Assembly (NCBI GenBank): GCA_046351135.1
Contig: JAXLZA010000014.1
Coordinates: 101,707 to 165,706 of the forward strand
DNA from: UBA4427 sp046351135
Lineage (GTDB): Bacteria > Myxococcota_A > UBA9160 > UBA4427
Length of the DNA stretch: 64,000 bases
Direction of reading: 5' to 3'
Part shown: positions 47,464 through 55,498 of the stretch, one piece after another
Position numbering within the stretch: the first letter of the stretch is position 1
Layout of the letters: every line of letters starts with the position of its first letter
Made by a program: the position numbers and the translations under genes
The notes under the pieces: model-generated
Told to the model about the DNA's origin: nothing
What the model saw: only the letters and a program-made list of their open reading frames with translations
The model's database searches: none

Positions 47464-48888
47464 ATGCGGCTCCTGCTCGTGGGCGCCTTTCCGTTCCCGC
47501 CCGAGCAGGGATCCCAGGTCTACTTCCAGGAGCAGGCCCTCGCCCTGCGCGCCGCCGGCGCCCACGTCCATCTGCTGACCTACGGGCCGGGCCGCCCGGA
47601 GCTCGGGCTCCCCCAGACGACGCTCCCGGCCTGGGCCGTTCCCCGCTCGCGGCGCTCGGGACCGAGCCTCGGCAAGCCCCTCGCCGATCTCGTGCTCGCG
47701 GCGAGGCTCCGACGACGCGTGGCCTCCGGGCCGACTGCGGCGAGCCGAGCCGCGGACTCCGCCGAAACGGCGAGCGCTTCCGGCAGGGCCTCCGGAAGTG
47801 CGTCATGGGATGCGTCAGAGAATGCGTCGGGCACTGCGTCGAAGCGCGCGTCATCGGCTGCGTCATCGACGGGCTTCGATGCGATCCTGGCCCACCATGC
47901 GGAGGCGGCGCTGGCGGCGCTCCATGCACTGCCGCGATCGCGTCCGCCCATCGTCTACTGCGCCCACACGCTCCTCGGCGAGGAGCTTCCCCTGTATTTC
48001 CAGTCGCCTCGCGACCAGCTGGTGGACCGGGAGCCCGGTGCGAGTGGGCGGGCGCTGGCCTGGCTCGGGGGCGGCCTCGACCGCTGGATCGCGCGTCGGG
48101 CCGACGGCTGGGTCGCGTTGACGCAGACCGCGGAGCGCGTCATGCGCGCGTCGAGCGGGGCCCCGGGTCGTCGCATCGGGCCCCCCGTCGCCGACCCGGA
48201 CGGTGGCCGTGCACTCCCCGATGACGCAGCCCTGCTCGCGGCCCACGCGCTCGAGCGTCGCGGCTTCTTCCTCTATTGCGGCAACCTCGATCCCTATCAG
48301 GACCTGCCGCTGCTCGAGCAGGTGGCCCGTGCCCGGGCGGCGGCGGGCAGCCCCGAGCGGCGGACCGAGGCGCGGGGCGACCGCGTACGCTCCCTCCCCC
48401 TCGTCGTCGCAACCCATGCGCTGCGCGGAGCCGCGACGGATCCCCCCGGCTCACGACCGGTCGCGGATGCCCGGGCGCTCGCCCAGGTCGGGCGGCTCGC
48501 GCAAGCGGGGGTCCGCGTCGTCCCGATCGGATCCGCCGCCGAAGCCCGGGCACTCTTCGCCGGGGCCCGGGCGACGATCGTCCCGCGGCGCTCGCTCGGG
48601 GGCTTCCCGATCAAGCTCGTGAACAGCCTCGCCGCGGGCACCCCGGTCGTCGCCTACCACGGCGAGGAGTGGGGCCTCGTCGACGGCCACGAGGCCCTCG
48701 TCGCCGACCTCGACGATCCGGTCGCCTCCCTCGCCGCGGCGTTGACCCGCCTCGAGCGCGACCCGGCCCTGGCCGAGCGCCTCGGTCAGGGCGCCCGCGC
48801 GCACTACGGATCGGAGCACCGCCCCGCCCTCGTGGCCGCCGCGACCCTCGAGCTGATCCGCGCGGTCGCCGCGCGCCGCGATCGCTAG
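47464..48888 (+). CDS. Glycosyltransferase family 4-like (GT-B fold) with low-complexity insert
   Basis: This encodes 474 aa. The N-terminal GT-B domain begins LLLVGAFPFPPEQGSQVYFQ and contains AHHAEAALAALHALP and VYCAHTLLGEELPLYF. The C-terminal domain has FFLYCGNLDPYQDLPLLEQV, VPRRSLGGFPIKLVNSLAAG and TPVVAYHGEEWGLVDGHEAL, the donor-binding end. Between about 100 and 137 an Ala-Ser-x-x repeat interrupts the N-terminal domain. Together with the preceding GT2 and phosphatase it suggests a lipid-linked or surface glycan job. Confidence 0.85.
   Translation: MRLLLVGAFPFPPEQGSQVYFQEQALALRAAGAHVHLLTYGPGRPELGLPQTTLPAWAVPRSRRSGPSLGKPLADLVLAARLRRRVASGPTAASRAADSAETASASGRASGSASWDASENASGTASKRASSAASSTGFDAILAHHAEAALAALHALPRSRPPIVYCAHTLLGEELPLYFQSPRDQLVDREPGASGRALAWLGGGLDRWIARRADGWVALTQTAERVMRASSGAPGRRIGPPVADPDGGRALPDDAALLAAHALERRGFFLYCGNLDPYQDLPLLEQVARARAAAGSPERRTEARGDRVRSLPLVVATHALRGAATDPPGSRPVADARALAQVGRLAQAGVRVVPIGSAAEARALFAGARATIVPRRSLGGFPIKLVNSLAAGTPVVAYHGEEWGLVDGHEALVADLDDPVASLAAALTRLERDPALAERLGQGARAHYGSEHRPALVAAATLELIRAVAARRDR
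47799..47864 (+). repeat. 12-base degenerate tandem repeat in the glycosyltransferase
   Basis: TGCGTC (one copy CGCGTC) recurs every 12 bases at 47799, 47811, 47823, 47835, 47847 and 47859, with variable 6-base spacers. It encodes Ala-Ser-x-x units; further Ala-Ser pairs with different codons extend the protein repeat upstream. Confidence 0.9.
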
Positions 48889-49058
48889 GGCGCCGGGCGC
48901 AGACTCCCCGCCTTCCGCCCGGGCCGTTCCCCGTCCGGCCCCGGCCCCGGTCGCGGTCCCAACCCGGTCCGGCCGGCGGACCCCGTCCCGCTCCCGTCCC
49001 GCGCCCGCACTCGAGTCCGGGTGTGCCGTTCCCGATCAGGCCTCTACACTGCGCCGCG

Positions 49059-49086
49059 CCCGGGCCCCCTCGTCGGGGGTTCCGGG
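49059..49086 (+). terminator. Stem-loop upstream of mfd
   Basis: Arms CCCGG-CCCCC and GGGGG-CCGGG (loop TCGTC, small bulges) are followed by CTTT. It is a possible terminator for the glycan operon, 60 bases ahead of mfd. The rest of the 257-base gap is a C/G-rich low-complexity stretch (CCCGG/CGGTCC-like units). Confidence 0.4.
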
Positions 49087-49145
49087 CTTTCGGCGTTGGT
49101 CGGCTCCGGAGAGAGCGGCCGGGGGCAAGAGGGTCGCGGCGAGCG

Positions 49146-52100
49146 ATGGGTGAAGGAGCGAGCGAAAACGCGGACGCGCGGGCGCGGCGACCGCTGCGGC
49201 GGGGCGATACGCCCTTCGACCGCATGCTGCGCGAGTCCCGGGATTCCTGCCCCCTGCTCCGGATCACCGGGCTGCGCGGCGCCGCCGGCCGCGTCGCCGC
49301 GAGCCACCTGATCCGGGCCCACGGCGACCGCCCGGTCCTCTACGTCACCGCCGACTCCCGCGCCGCCGAGGCCGCGCGCGAGGCGCTGCAGGGCCTGCTC
49401 GGCGAGCGCGACGGCGAGACGCGGCTGCGCCCCTTCCCGCGCCACGACACCCTGCCCTTCGATCGCTTCTCGCCCCAGCCCTTCGTCGTCGCCCAGCGCA
49501 TGGAGGTGCTCCACCGCCTCGACGCCACGGTCGCCGCCGGCCGGGCTTCCGGCGCGGGCGGCCGAGCCGACGAACGCGGCGCGCGAAGCGAACGGACCGA
49601 GCGGTCGGCGCCGAGCCCCGACGCCCCCGACGAGCGGCCGCCGATCATCGTCGCACCGGCCTCGGCGCTCGCGCTGCGCGTGCCGGCGCGGGCGCTCGTG
49701 CGGCGGACGACGGTGCGCATCGCGATCGGGGAGGCGATCGATCGCGACGAGCTCGTCGGGCGGCTCGTCGCGATCGGCTACCAGCGCATGGCGCTCGTCG
49801 AGGAGGCGGGCGAGGTCGCCGTGCGCGGCGACATCATCGACGTCTTCCCGCCGCATCTCGACAAGCCGCTGCGCATCGAGCTCTGGGGCGATCAGATCGA
49901 CTCGATCCGCAGCTTCGATCCCGCGAGCCAGCGCTCCCAGGCGAAGTGCGCGCTCGCGCAGCTGCCGCCCCCGCGCGAGCTGCTCGTGGGCCGCGACGAG
50001 GTCGTCGATCGCTCGCCCGCGCTGCGCGCCCTCGCCGCGGAGCAGGGGATTCCCGCGTCGCAGGTCGATGCGCTGGTCGACTCGCTGCTGCGCGGGGCGG
50101 TGCCCCCCGGCGCCGAGTCGCTGGCGCCTTTGATCCAGCCCGAGCTCGAGACCTTCTTCGACCACCTCCCGCCCGACACGCTCGTGCTCGTCGAGGAGCC
50201 CGAGCAGGCGATGGCGCGCCTCGAGCGGCTCCACGAGGAGATCCTCGTGAACCACGCGGCGGCGAAGGGCGAGCGGATCACGGTGCCCCTCGAGCGCCTG
50301 CTGCTCGACCCGGCCGGGATCGCCGAGGCGCTCGCGGAGAAGGGAGCGATCCGGCTCGAGCGGCTCGACGTGCTCGAGTCGACGGACGAGGCGAGGGGGG
50401 ATTCGAGCGACGCCGCGCGGGGCGCCGCGATCCAGGCCGGTCGCCACCACGCGACGACCGAGACCCAGGAGGAGCTGCGCCGCGCCCTCGCCGCGACCCG
50501 CAGCCACGAGCGGGCGCTCGCGCCCCTGGTCGAGCGGATCACGGCCTGGCTCGGCGCGGGCTTCCGCGTCGTCGTCGCCTGCAGCTCGCTCTCGAGCGCC
50601 GAGCGCCTGAAGACGCTGCTCGCCGACTATCAGCAGGAGGCGCAGGTCGCGACGGATCCGCGTCCCGTCTGGCACTGGTCGCTCCCCGGCCGCCTCGAGC
50701 TGCGCGTCGTCGACGTCGGCGGCGAGGGGGTCGTGTGGCCGGCGCAGGCGCTCGCGGTCGTCTGCGACGAGGAGATCTTCGGCGTCCGGGAGCGGCGCCG
50801 AACCCGCGCGGGCTGGCGCGACGGCCAGAAGCTCGACGGCATCGCCCAGCTCGCCCCCGGCGACTTCCTCGTCCACGTCGACCACGGCATCGGCATCTAC
50901 CGCGGCCTCAAGGAGCTGCGCGCCGGCGGCATCGCGAGCGAGCTGCTCGCGATCGAGTATCTCGGCGGCGACAAGCTCTTCCTGCCCGTCGATCGCCTCG
51001 CGAGCGTGCAGCGCTACGGCGCCTCGGACGGCGTCCAGCCGCGCATCGACAAGCTCGGCGGCGAGACGTGGCAGAAGACGAAGGGCAAGGTCAAGGCGTC
51101 GCTGCGCGACATGGCGGGGGAGCTGCTCTCGCTGCATGCGGCGCGCGAGCTCGCGCCGGGCTTCTCCTTCTCGGGTCGCGACGCGGCGCTCGAAGAATTC
51201 GAGGCGGCGTTCCCGTACGAGGAGACGCCGGACCAGATGGCGGCGATCGACGACGTCCTCGGCGACATGCAGGCGGCGAAGCCCATGGACCGCCTCGTCT
51301 GCGGCGACGTGGGCTACGGCAAGACCGAGGTCGCGATCCGCGCGGCCTTCCGCGCCGCGGCGGACGGGAAGCAGGTCGTCGTGCTGACGCCGACGACGGT
51401 GTTATGCCAGCAGCACTTCGAGAACTTCCAGAAGCGCTTCGCGAACCATCCGATCCGCGTCGACATGCTCTCGCGCTTCTGCTCGCCCAAGGAGTCGAAG
51501 GCGACCCTCGAGGGCCTCGCGACGGGCCAGGTCGACGTCGTCGTCGCGACCCACCGCATCCTGCAGAAGAACGTCGCCTTCAAGGATCTCGGCCTCCTCG
51601 TCGTCGACGAGGAGCAGCGCTTCGGCGTCGCCCACAAGGAGCGCATCAAGAAGCTGAAGAAGACGGTCGACGTGCTCACGCTGACCGCGACGCCGATCCC
51701 GCGCACGCTCCAGATGGCCTTCACCGGCATCCGCGACCTCTCCGTCATCGAGACGCCGCCCGTCGACCGCCTCGCGATCCGGACCCAGGTCTGCCGCTTC
51801 GACGAGGGGCTGATCCGCGAGGCGATCCTGCGCGAGCTGCGCCGCGGCGGGCAGGTCTTCTTTCTCCACAACCGGGTGCGCTCGATCGACGCGATGCGCG
51901 AGCAGCTGGCGAAGGCGGTGCCCGAGGCGCGCATCATGGTCGCCCACGGGCAGATGAAGGAGCGGCAGCTCGAGGATCGCATCCACGCCTTCCTGCGCCG
52001 CGAGGCCGACATCCTGCTCTGCACGACGATCATCGAGAGCGGGATCGACATGCCCAACGTCAACACGATCCTGGTCCACCGCGCCGACGCGATGGGCCTC

Positions 52101-52853
52101 GCCCAGCTCTACCAGCTGCGCGGTCGGGTCGGCCGCAGCGCCCGGCGCGCCTACGCCTATCTGCTCGTCCCGACCCAGGTCGGCTCGCTCTCGCCCGACG
52201 CCCAGAAGCGGCTCGAGGCGATCCAGGATCTCTCGGAGCTCGGCGCGGGCTTCCGCCTCGCGAACCTCGACCTCGAGATCCGCGGCGCCGGCGATCTGCT
52301 CGGCGCCGAGCAGTCGGGCAACCTGCGCTCGGTCGGCTACGAGACCTACATGGAGATGCTCGAGCAGACGATCGACGAGCTGCGCGGGCAGGCCCACGAG
52401 GACTGGATCGATCCCGAGATCAAGCTCCCGGTGGTGGGGCGGCTCCCCGACGACTACGTCGCCGACGTGTCGCAGCGCCTCGTTCTCTACAAGCGCCTCT
52501 CGAGCGCCCGGGACGAGAACGAGGTCGCCCAGATCCGCGACGAGCTGATGGACCGCTACGGCAGGCTGCCGGTCGACGCCGAGAACCTGCTCGAGGTCAT
52601 CCGGCTCAAGATCGCGGCGCGGCGGATCGGGATCGTGCGCATCGAGGTCGCCCGGGGCGAGCTCGTGCTCCACGTCGCCCCGAAGAGCCAGATCGATCCC
52701 GATCGCCTGGTCCGACTCCTGACCCAGGCCCGCTCCGGCATCCGGGTCACGCCGGAGCAGCGCCTCGTCACCCGCGCCCCCGGTCCCGAAGGCGGCCCGG
52801 CGGCGCTCTTCGCCGCGACGAAGACCCTGCTGAAGAAGCTGTCGGGCGATTGA
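49146..52853 (+). CDS. mfd: Transcription-repair coupling factor
   Basis: This encodes 1235 aa, close to the usual 1150-1200. The N-terminal UvrB-homology region (RITGLRGAAGRVAASHLIRA, FPRHDTLPFDRFSP, RRTTVRIAIGEAIDRDELVG) carries a 20-30 residue charged insertion after VLHRLDATVAAG. The RNA-polymerase-interaction domain begins about 570 (GDFLVHVDHGIGIYRGLKEL). The translocase motor has the Walker A-type GDVGYGKTEV near 719, DEEQRFGVAHKE near 820, TLTATPIPRTLQMA and QLRGRVGRS. A C-terminal TRCF domain follows. Mfd removes stalled RNA polymerase at lesions and recruits UvrA, which is encoded about 10 kb downstream. Confidence 0.97.
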   Translation: MGEGASENADARARRPLRRGDTPFDRMLRESRDSCPLLRITGLRGAAGRVAASHLIRAHGDRPVLYVTADSRAAEAAREALQGLLGERDGETRLRPFPRHDTLPFDRFSPQPFVVAQRMEVLHRLDATVAAGRASGAGGRADERGARSERTERSAPSPDAPDERPPIIVAPASALALRVPARALVRRTTVRIAIGEAIDRDELVGRLVAIGYQRMALVEEAGEVAVRGDIIDVFPPHLDKPLRIELWGDQIDSIRSFDPASQRSQAKCALAQLPPPRELLVGRDEVVDRSPALRALAAEQGIPASQVDALVDSLLRGAVPPGAESLAPLIQPELETFFDHLPPDTLVLVEEPEQAMARLERLHEEILVNHAAAKGERITVPLERLLLDPAGIAEALAEKGAIRLERLDVLESTDEARGDSSDAARGAAIQAGRHHATTETQEELRRALAATRSHERALAPLVERITAWLGAGFRVVVACSSLSSAERLKTLLADYQQEAQVATDPRPVWHWSLPGRLELRVVDVGGEGVVWPAQALAVVCDEEIFGVRERRRTRAGWRDGQKLDGIAQLAPGDFLVHVDHGIGIYRGLKELRAGGIASELLAIEYLGGDKLFLPVDRLASVQRYGASDGVQPRIDKLGGETWQKTKGKVKASLRDMAGELLSLHAARELAPGFSFSGRDAALEEFEAAFPYEETPDQMAAIDDVLGDMQAAKPMDRLVCGDVGYGKTEVAIRAAFRAAADGKQVVVLTPTTVLCQQHFENFQKRFANHPIRVDMLSRFCSPKESKATLEGLATGQVDVVVATHRILQKNVAFKDLGLLVVDEEQRFGVAHKERIKKLKKTVDVLTLTATPIPRTLQMAFTGIRDLSVIETPPVDRLAIRTQVCRFDEGLIREAILRELRRGGQVFFLHNRVRSIDAMREQLAKAVPEARIMVAHGQMKERQLEDRIHAFLRREADILLCTTIIESGIDMPNVNTILVHRADAMGLAQLYQLRGRVGRSARRAYAYLLVPTQVGSLSPDAQKRLEAIQDLSELGAGFRLANLDLEIRGAGDLLGAEQSGNLRSVGYETYMEMLEQTIDELRGQAHEDWIDPEIKLPVVGRLPDDYVADVSQRLVLYKRLSSARDENEVAQIRDELMDRYGRLPVDAENLLEVIRLKIAARRIGIVRIEVARGELVLHVAPKSQIDPDRLVRLLTQARSGIRVTPEQRLVTRAPGPEGGPAALFAATKTLLKKLSGD

Positions 52854-52897
52854 TAGGCGGTCCCGGCCGACGCCCGCTCGGGCTAAGCTCGCCCGCC

Positions 52898-55435
52898 ATG
52901 GCGAGTTCGTGGGGGGAGCGGGCCGAGCCCTGGTTCCGGGCCTGGGCGCGATGCATCGTCGCCCACCCGTGGGCCGTGCTTTCGGCGTCCCTCGCCCTCA
53001 TGCTCGTCGCCATGGCCGGCATCGCTCGGCTCCGCGTCGACGTGACCTTCGAGTCCTTCCTCGAGGACGACGATCCGGTCCTGCTGACCTACGAGCGCTT
53101 CGCCGACACCTTCGGCCGCGACGAGCGCATCATCGTGTCGGCCGAGCCCGGGACGGCGCTCGGCCCGAACGGCATCTTCGAGCGCCGCTTCCTCGAGAAG
53201 CTGCGCACGCTCCACGAAGCCCTCGAGAGCCGCGTCCCCCACCTCGAGGAGATCACGAGCCTCGTCAACGCCCGCGATACTCGCGCCGAAGGCGACACGC
53301 TGCTCGTCGAAGAGTTCCTCGACCCCTGGCCCGGCGACGACGCCGCGATCGCGCGCCTGCGCCGGCGCGCCTTCGACAATCCGCTCTTCCAGGGCAGCCT
53401 GATCTCGAAGGAGGCGGACGCGACGGCGATCACCCTCGAGCTGCAGCTCTACTCGACCGCCGGCACGACGGGCGACGGACGGGACGAGCTCGCGGGCTTC
53501 GACGACGACGGGCTCGCCGCGGGCGCGGGCGACGCGGGGACGGGTGGCATCGACGCGGACGGAGCCGGGTCCGCGCACGCGGCCGCGAAGCCCGCGCCGG
53601 TGCGGCTCTCGGGGGAAGAGACGGCGCAGTCGGTCGCCGCGGTCGAAGCCATCGTCGCCGAGCTCTCGAGCCCGGACTTCGTGCTCCACTCGGCGGGGAT
53701 GCCGATCATCCTCCAGGTGCTCGCGGAGGTGATGGCGCGCGACATGCCGCGGTTCCTCGGCCTCGCCCTCGTCTCGATCGGGATCCTGTTGTTCGTCATG
53801 TTTCGGCGCGTCGTCGCTGCCCTCGCCCCCCTCGCCGTCGTGGGGCTCACCGTCGGCGCGACCTTCGGCCTGATGGGCTGGACGGACCATCCGATCCAGA
53901 TCCCGACCCAGATCCTGCCCTCGCTGCTGCTCGCCGCCTGCGTCGGTGACTCGATCCACGTCCTCGCGATCTTCTATCAACGCCGCCACGCGGGCGACGG
54001 CGAGGCCGACGCCCTCGTCCACGCCCTCGGCCACTCGGGCTTCCCCGTCGTGCTGACGAGCCTGACCACCGCGGTCGGCCTCGCCTCCTTCGCGACCTCC
54101 GACCTCGCCCCGGTCGCGGGCATCGGCCTCTTCGGACCGATCGGCGTGCTGATCGCCCTCTTCCTGACCCTCACGCTGCTGCCCGCGATGATGGTGCTGG
54201 TCCCGATGGGCGAGGCGCGGGCGAGCGACGCCGCCGACCGCGTGACGGGATCGGATCGGGTGCTCGCGGCGCTCGGGCGGTTCGCGCTGCGCAGGCCGGT
54301 GCCGATCGTCGTCGTCGCGGGGACGATCGCGGCGATCGCGCTCGTCGGGGCGCTGCGACTGCGGCTCTCCCACGATCCGATGACGTGGTTCCCGGACGGT
54401 GAGCCGATCAAGGAAGGCACGCGCCACATCGATGCGGTGCTCGGCGGCTCGGTCTCCTTCGAGGTCGCGCTCGAGCGGCCGAACGAGGGCGGTGCCCGCG
54501 ACCCGAAGACGCTCCAGCGCCTCGCGGCCCTCGGCGAGGATCTCGAGACGACGCCGCGCGACGGCTACCGCGCCGGCCAGACGGTCTCGCTCGCGGATCT
54601 CGTCAAGGAGATCCACCGCGCCCTCCACGACGACCGCGACGACGCCTACCTCGTGCCCGACGCCCCGGACGCCGTCGCGCAGGAGATGCTGCTCTTCGAG
54701 AGCGCCGGCAGCGACGACCTCGAGGACGTGGTCGACGGCGACGCGCGCACGCTCCGCATGTCGGTCCGCATGCCGTGGCGCGACTCGGTCCACTACCGGA
54801 CCTTCTTCGACCTCACCGAGCGCGACGCGATCGCGGCCCTCGGCGATCTCGGCGAGACGACGGTGACGGGCGTCTACGCCGTGCTCGTCCGCTCGATCGC
54901 GGCCGTCGTCTCGAGCGTCGCGAACTCCTACGTGTTCTCGTTCGGCGGCATCGGGATCATGATGATCCTGCTGCTCGGGAGCGTGCGCTGGGGCCTGCTC
55001 GCGATGATCCCGAACGTCTTCCCGATCCTCGTCACCCTCGGCGTGATGGGCTATGCGGGCCTGCCCCTCGACTCGTTCACGCTGATGATCGGCGCCATCG
55101 CCCTCGGCATCTGCGACGACGACACCATCCATTCGTGGCACCAGATCCGCCTGCTCCATCGCCGGGGCGTCGGCCTCGACGAAGCCGTCGCCGAGACCCT
55201 CGCGACCACCGGCCGCGCCGCGCTCTTCACGTCGATCGTGCTCTCGGCGGGCTTCATCGGGTTCACGCTCTCCTCGATGTGGAACCTCGTGAACTTCGGC
55301 CTGCTCACGACGCTCACGATCGCGACGGCGCTCGTGTCGGAGATCTTCCTCGGCCCCGCGCTGCTCGCGATCGCGGACCGGCTCGGAGCGCTGCGGGATC
55401 GCGGCGCCCCGGGGCGTGCCGAAGGCGCGCGCTGA
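52898..55435 (+). CDS. RND/MMPL (patched-like) superfamily permease
   Basis: This encodes 845 aa. The first membrane helix is at about 28-48, followed by the porter loop (DVTFESFLEDDDPVLLTYER, RDERIIVSAEPG) with an acidic Gly-rich insert, then five helices around FLGLALVSIGILLFVMF and LLLAACVGDSIHVLAIFYQR. A second copy follows: LSHDPMTWFPDGEPIKEGTR and ALGICDDDTIHSWHQIRLLH. The GDS and CDDD motifs in equivalent TM4-type helices are the proton-relay positions of MMPL/HpnN-type proteins. It may move lipids or other hydrophobic compounds. No adaptor or channel gene is adjacent. Confidence 0.88.
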   Translation: MASSWGERAEPWFRAWARCIVAHPWAVLSASLALMLVAMAGIARLRVDVTFESFLEDDDPVLLTYERFADTFGRDERIIVSAEPGTALGPNGIFERRFLEKLRTLHEALESRVPHLEEITSLVNARDTRAEGDTLLVEEFLDPWPGDDAAIARLRRRAFDNPLFQGSLISKEADATAITLELQLYSTAGTTGDGRDELAGFDDDGLAAGAGDAGTGGIDADGAGSAHAAAKPAPVRLSGEETAQSVAAVEAIVAELSSPDFVLHSAGMPIILQVLAEVMARDMPRFLGLALVSIGILLFVMFRRVVAALAPLAVVGLTVGATFGLMGWTDHPIQIPTQILPSLLLAACVGDSIHVLAIFYQRRHAGDGEADALVHALGHSGFPVVLTSLTTAVGLASFATSDLAPVAGIGLFGPIGVLIALFLTLTLLPAMMVLVPMGEARASDAADRVTGSDRVLAALGRFALRRPVPIVVVAGTIAAIALVGALRLRLSHDPMTWFPDGEPIKEGTRHIDAVLGGSVSFEVALERPNEGGARDPKTLQRLAALGEDLETTPRDGYRAGQTVSLADLVKEIHRALHDDRDDAYLVPDAPDAVAQEMLLFESAGSDDLEDVVDGDARTLRMSVRMPWRDSVHYRTFFDLTERDAIAALGDLGETTVTGVYAVLVRSIAAVVSSVANSYVFSFGGIGIMMILLLGSVRWGLLAMIPNVFPILVTLGVMGYAGLPLDSFTLMIGAIALGICDDDTIHSWHQIRLLHRRGVGLDEAVAETLATTGRAALFTSIVLSAGFIGFTLSSMWNLVNFGLLTTLTIATALVSEIFLGPALLAIADRLGALRDRGAPGRAEGAR

Positions 55436-55498
55436 CGCGAGCCGACCCGTCCGGGCCCACGCCGGAGCGCACCCGCTCCCGACGAGCGAGCGCCCCGC

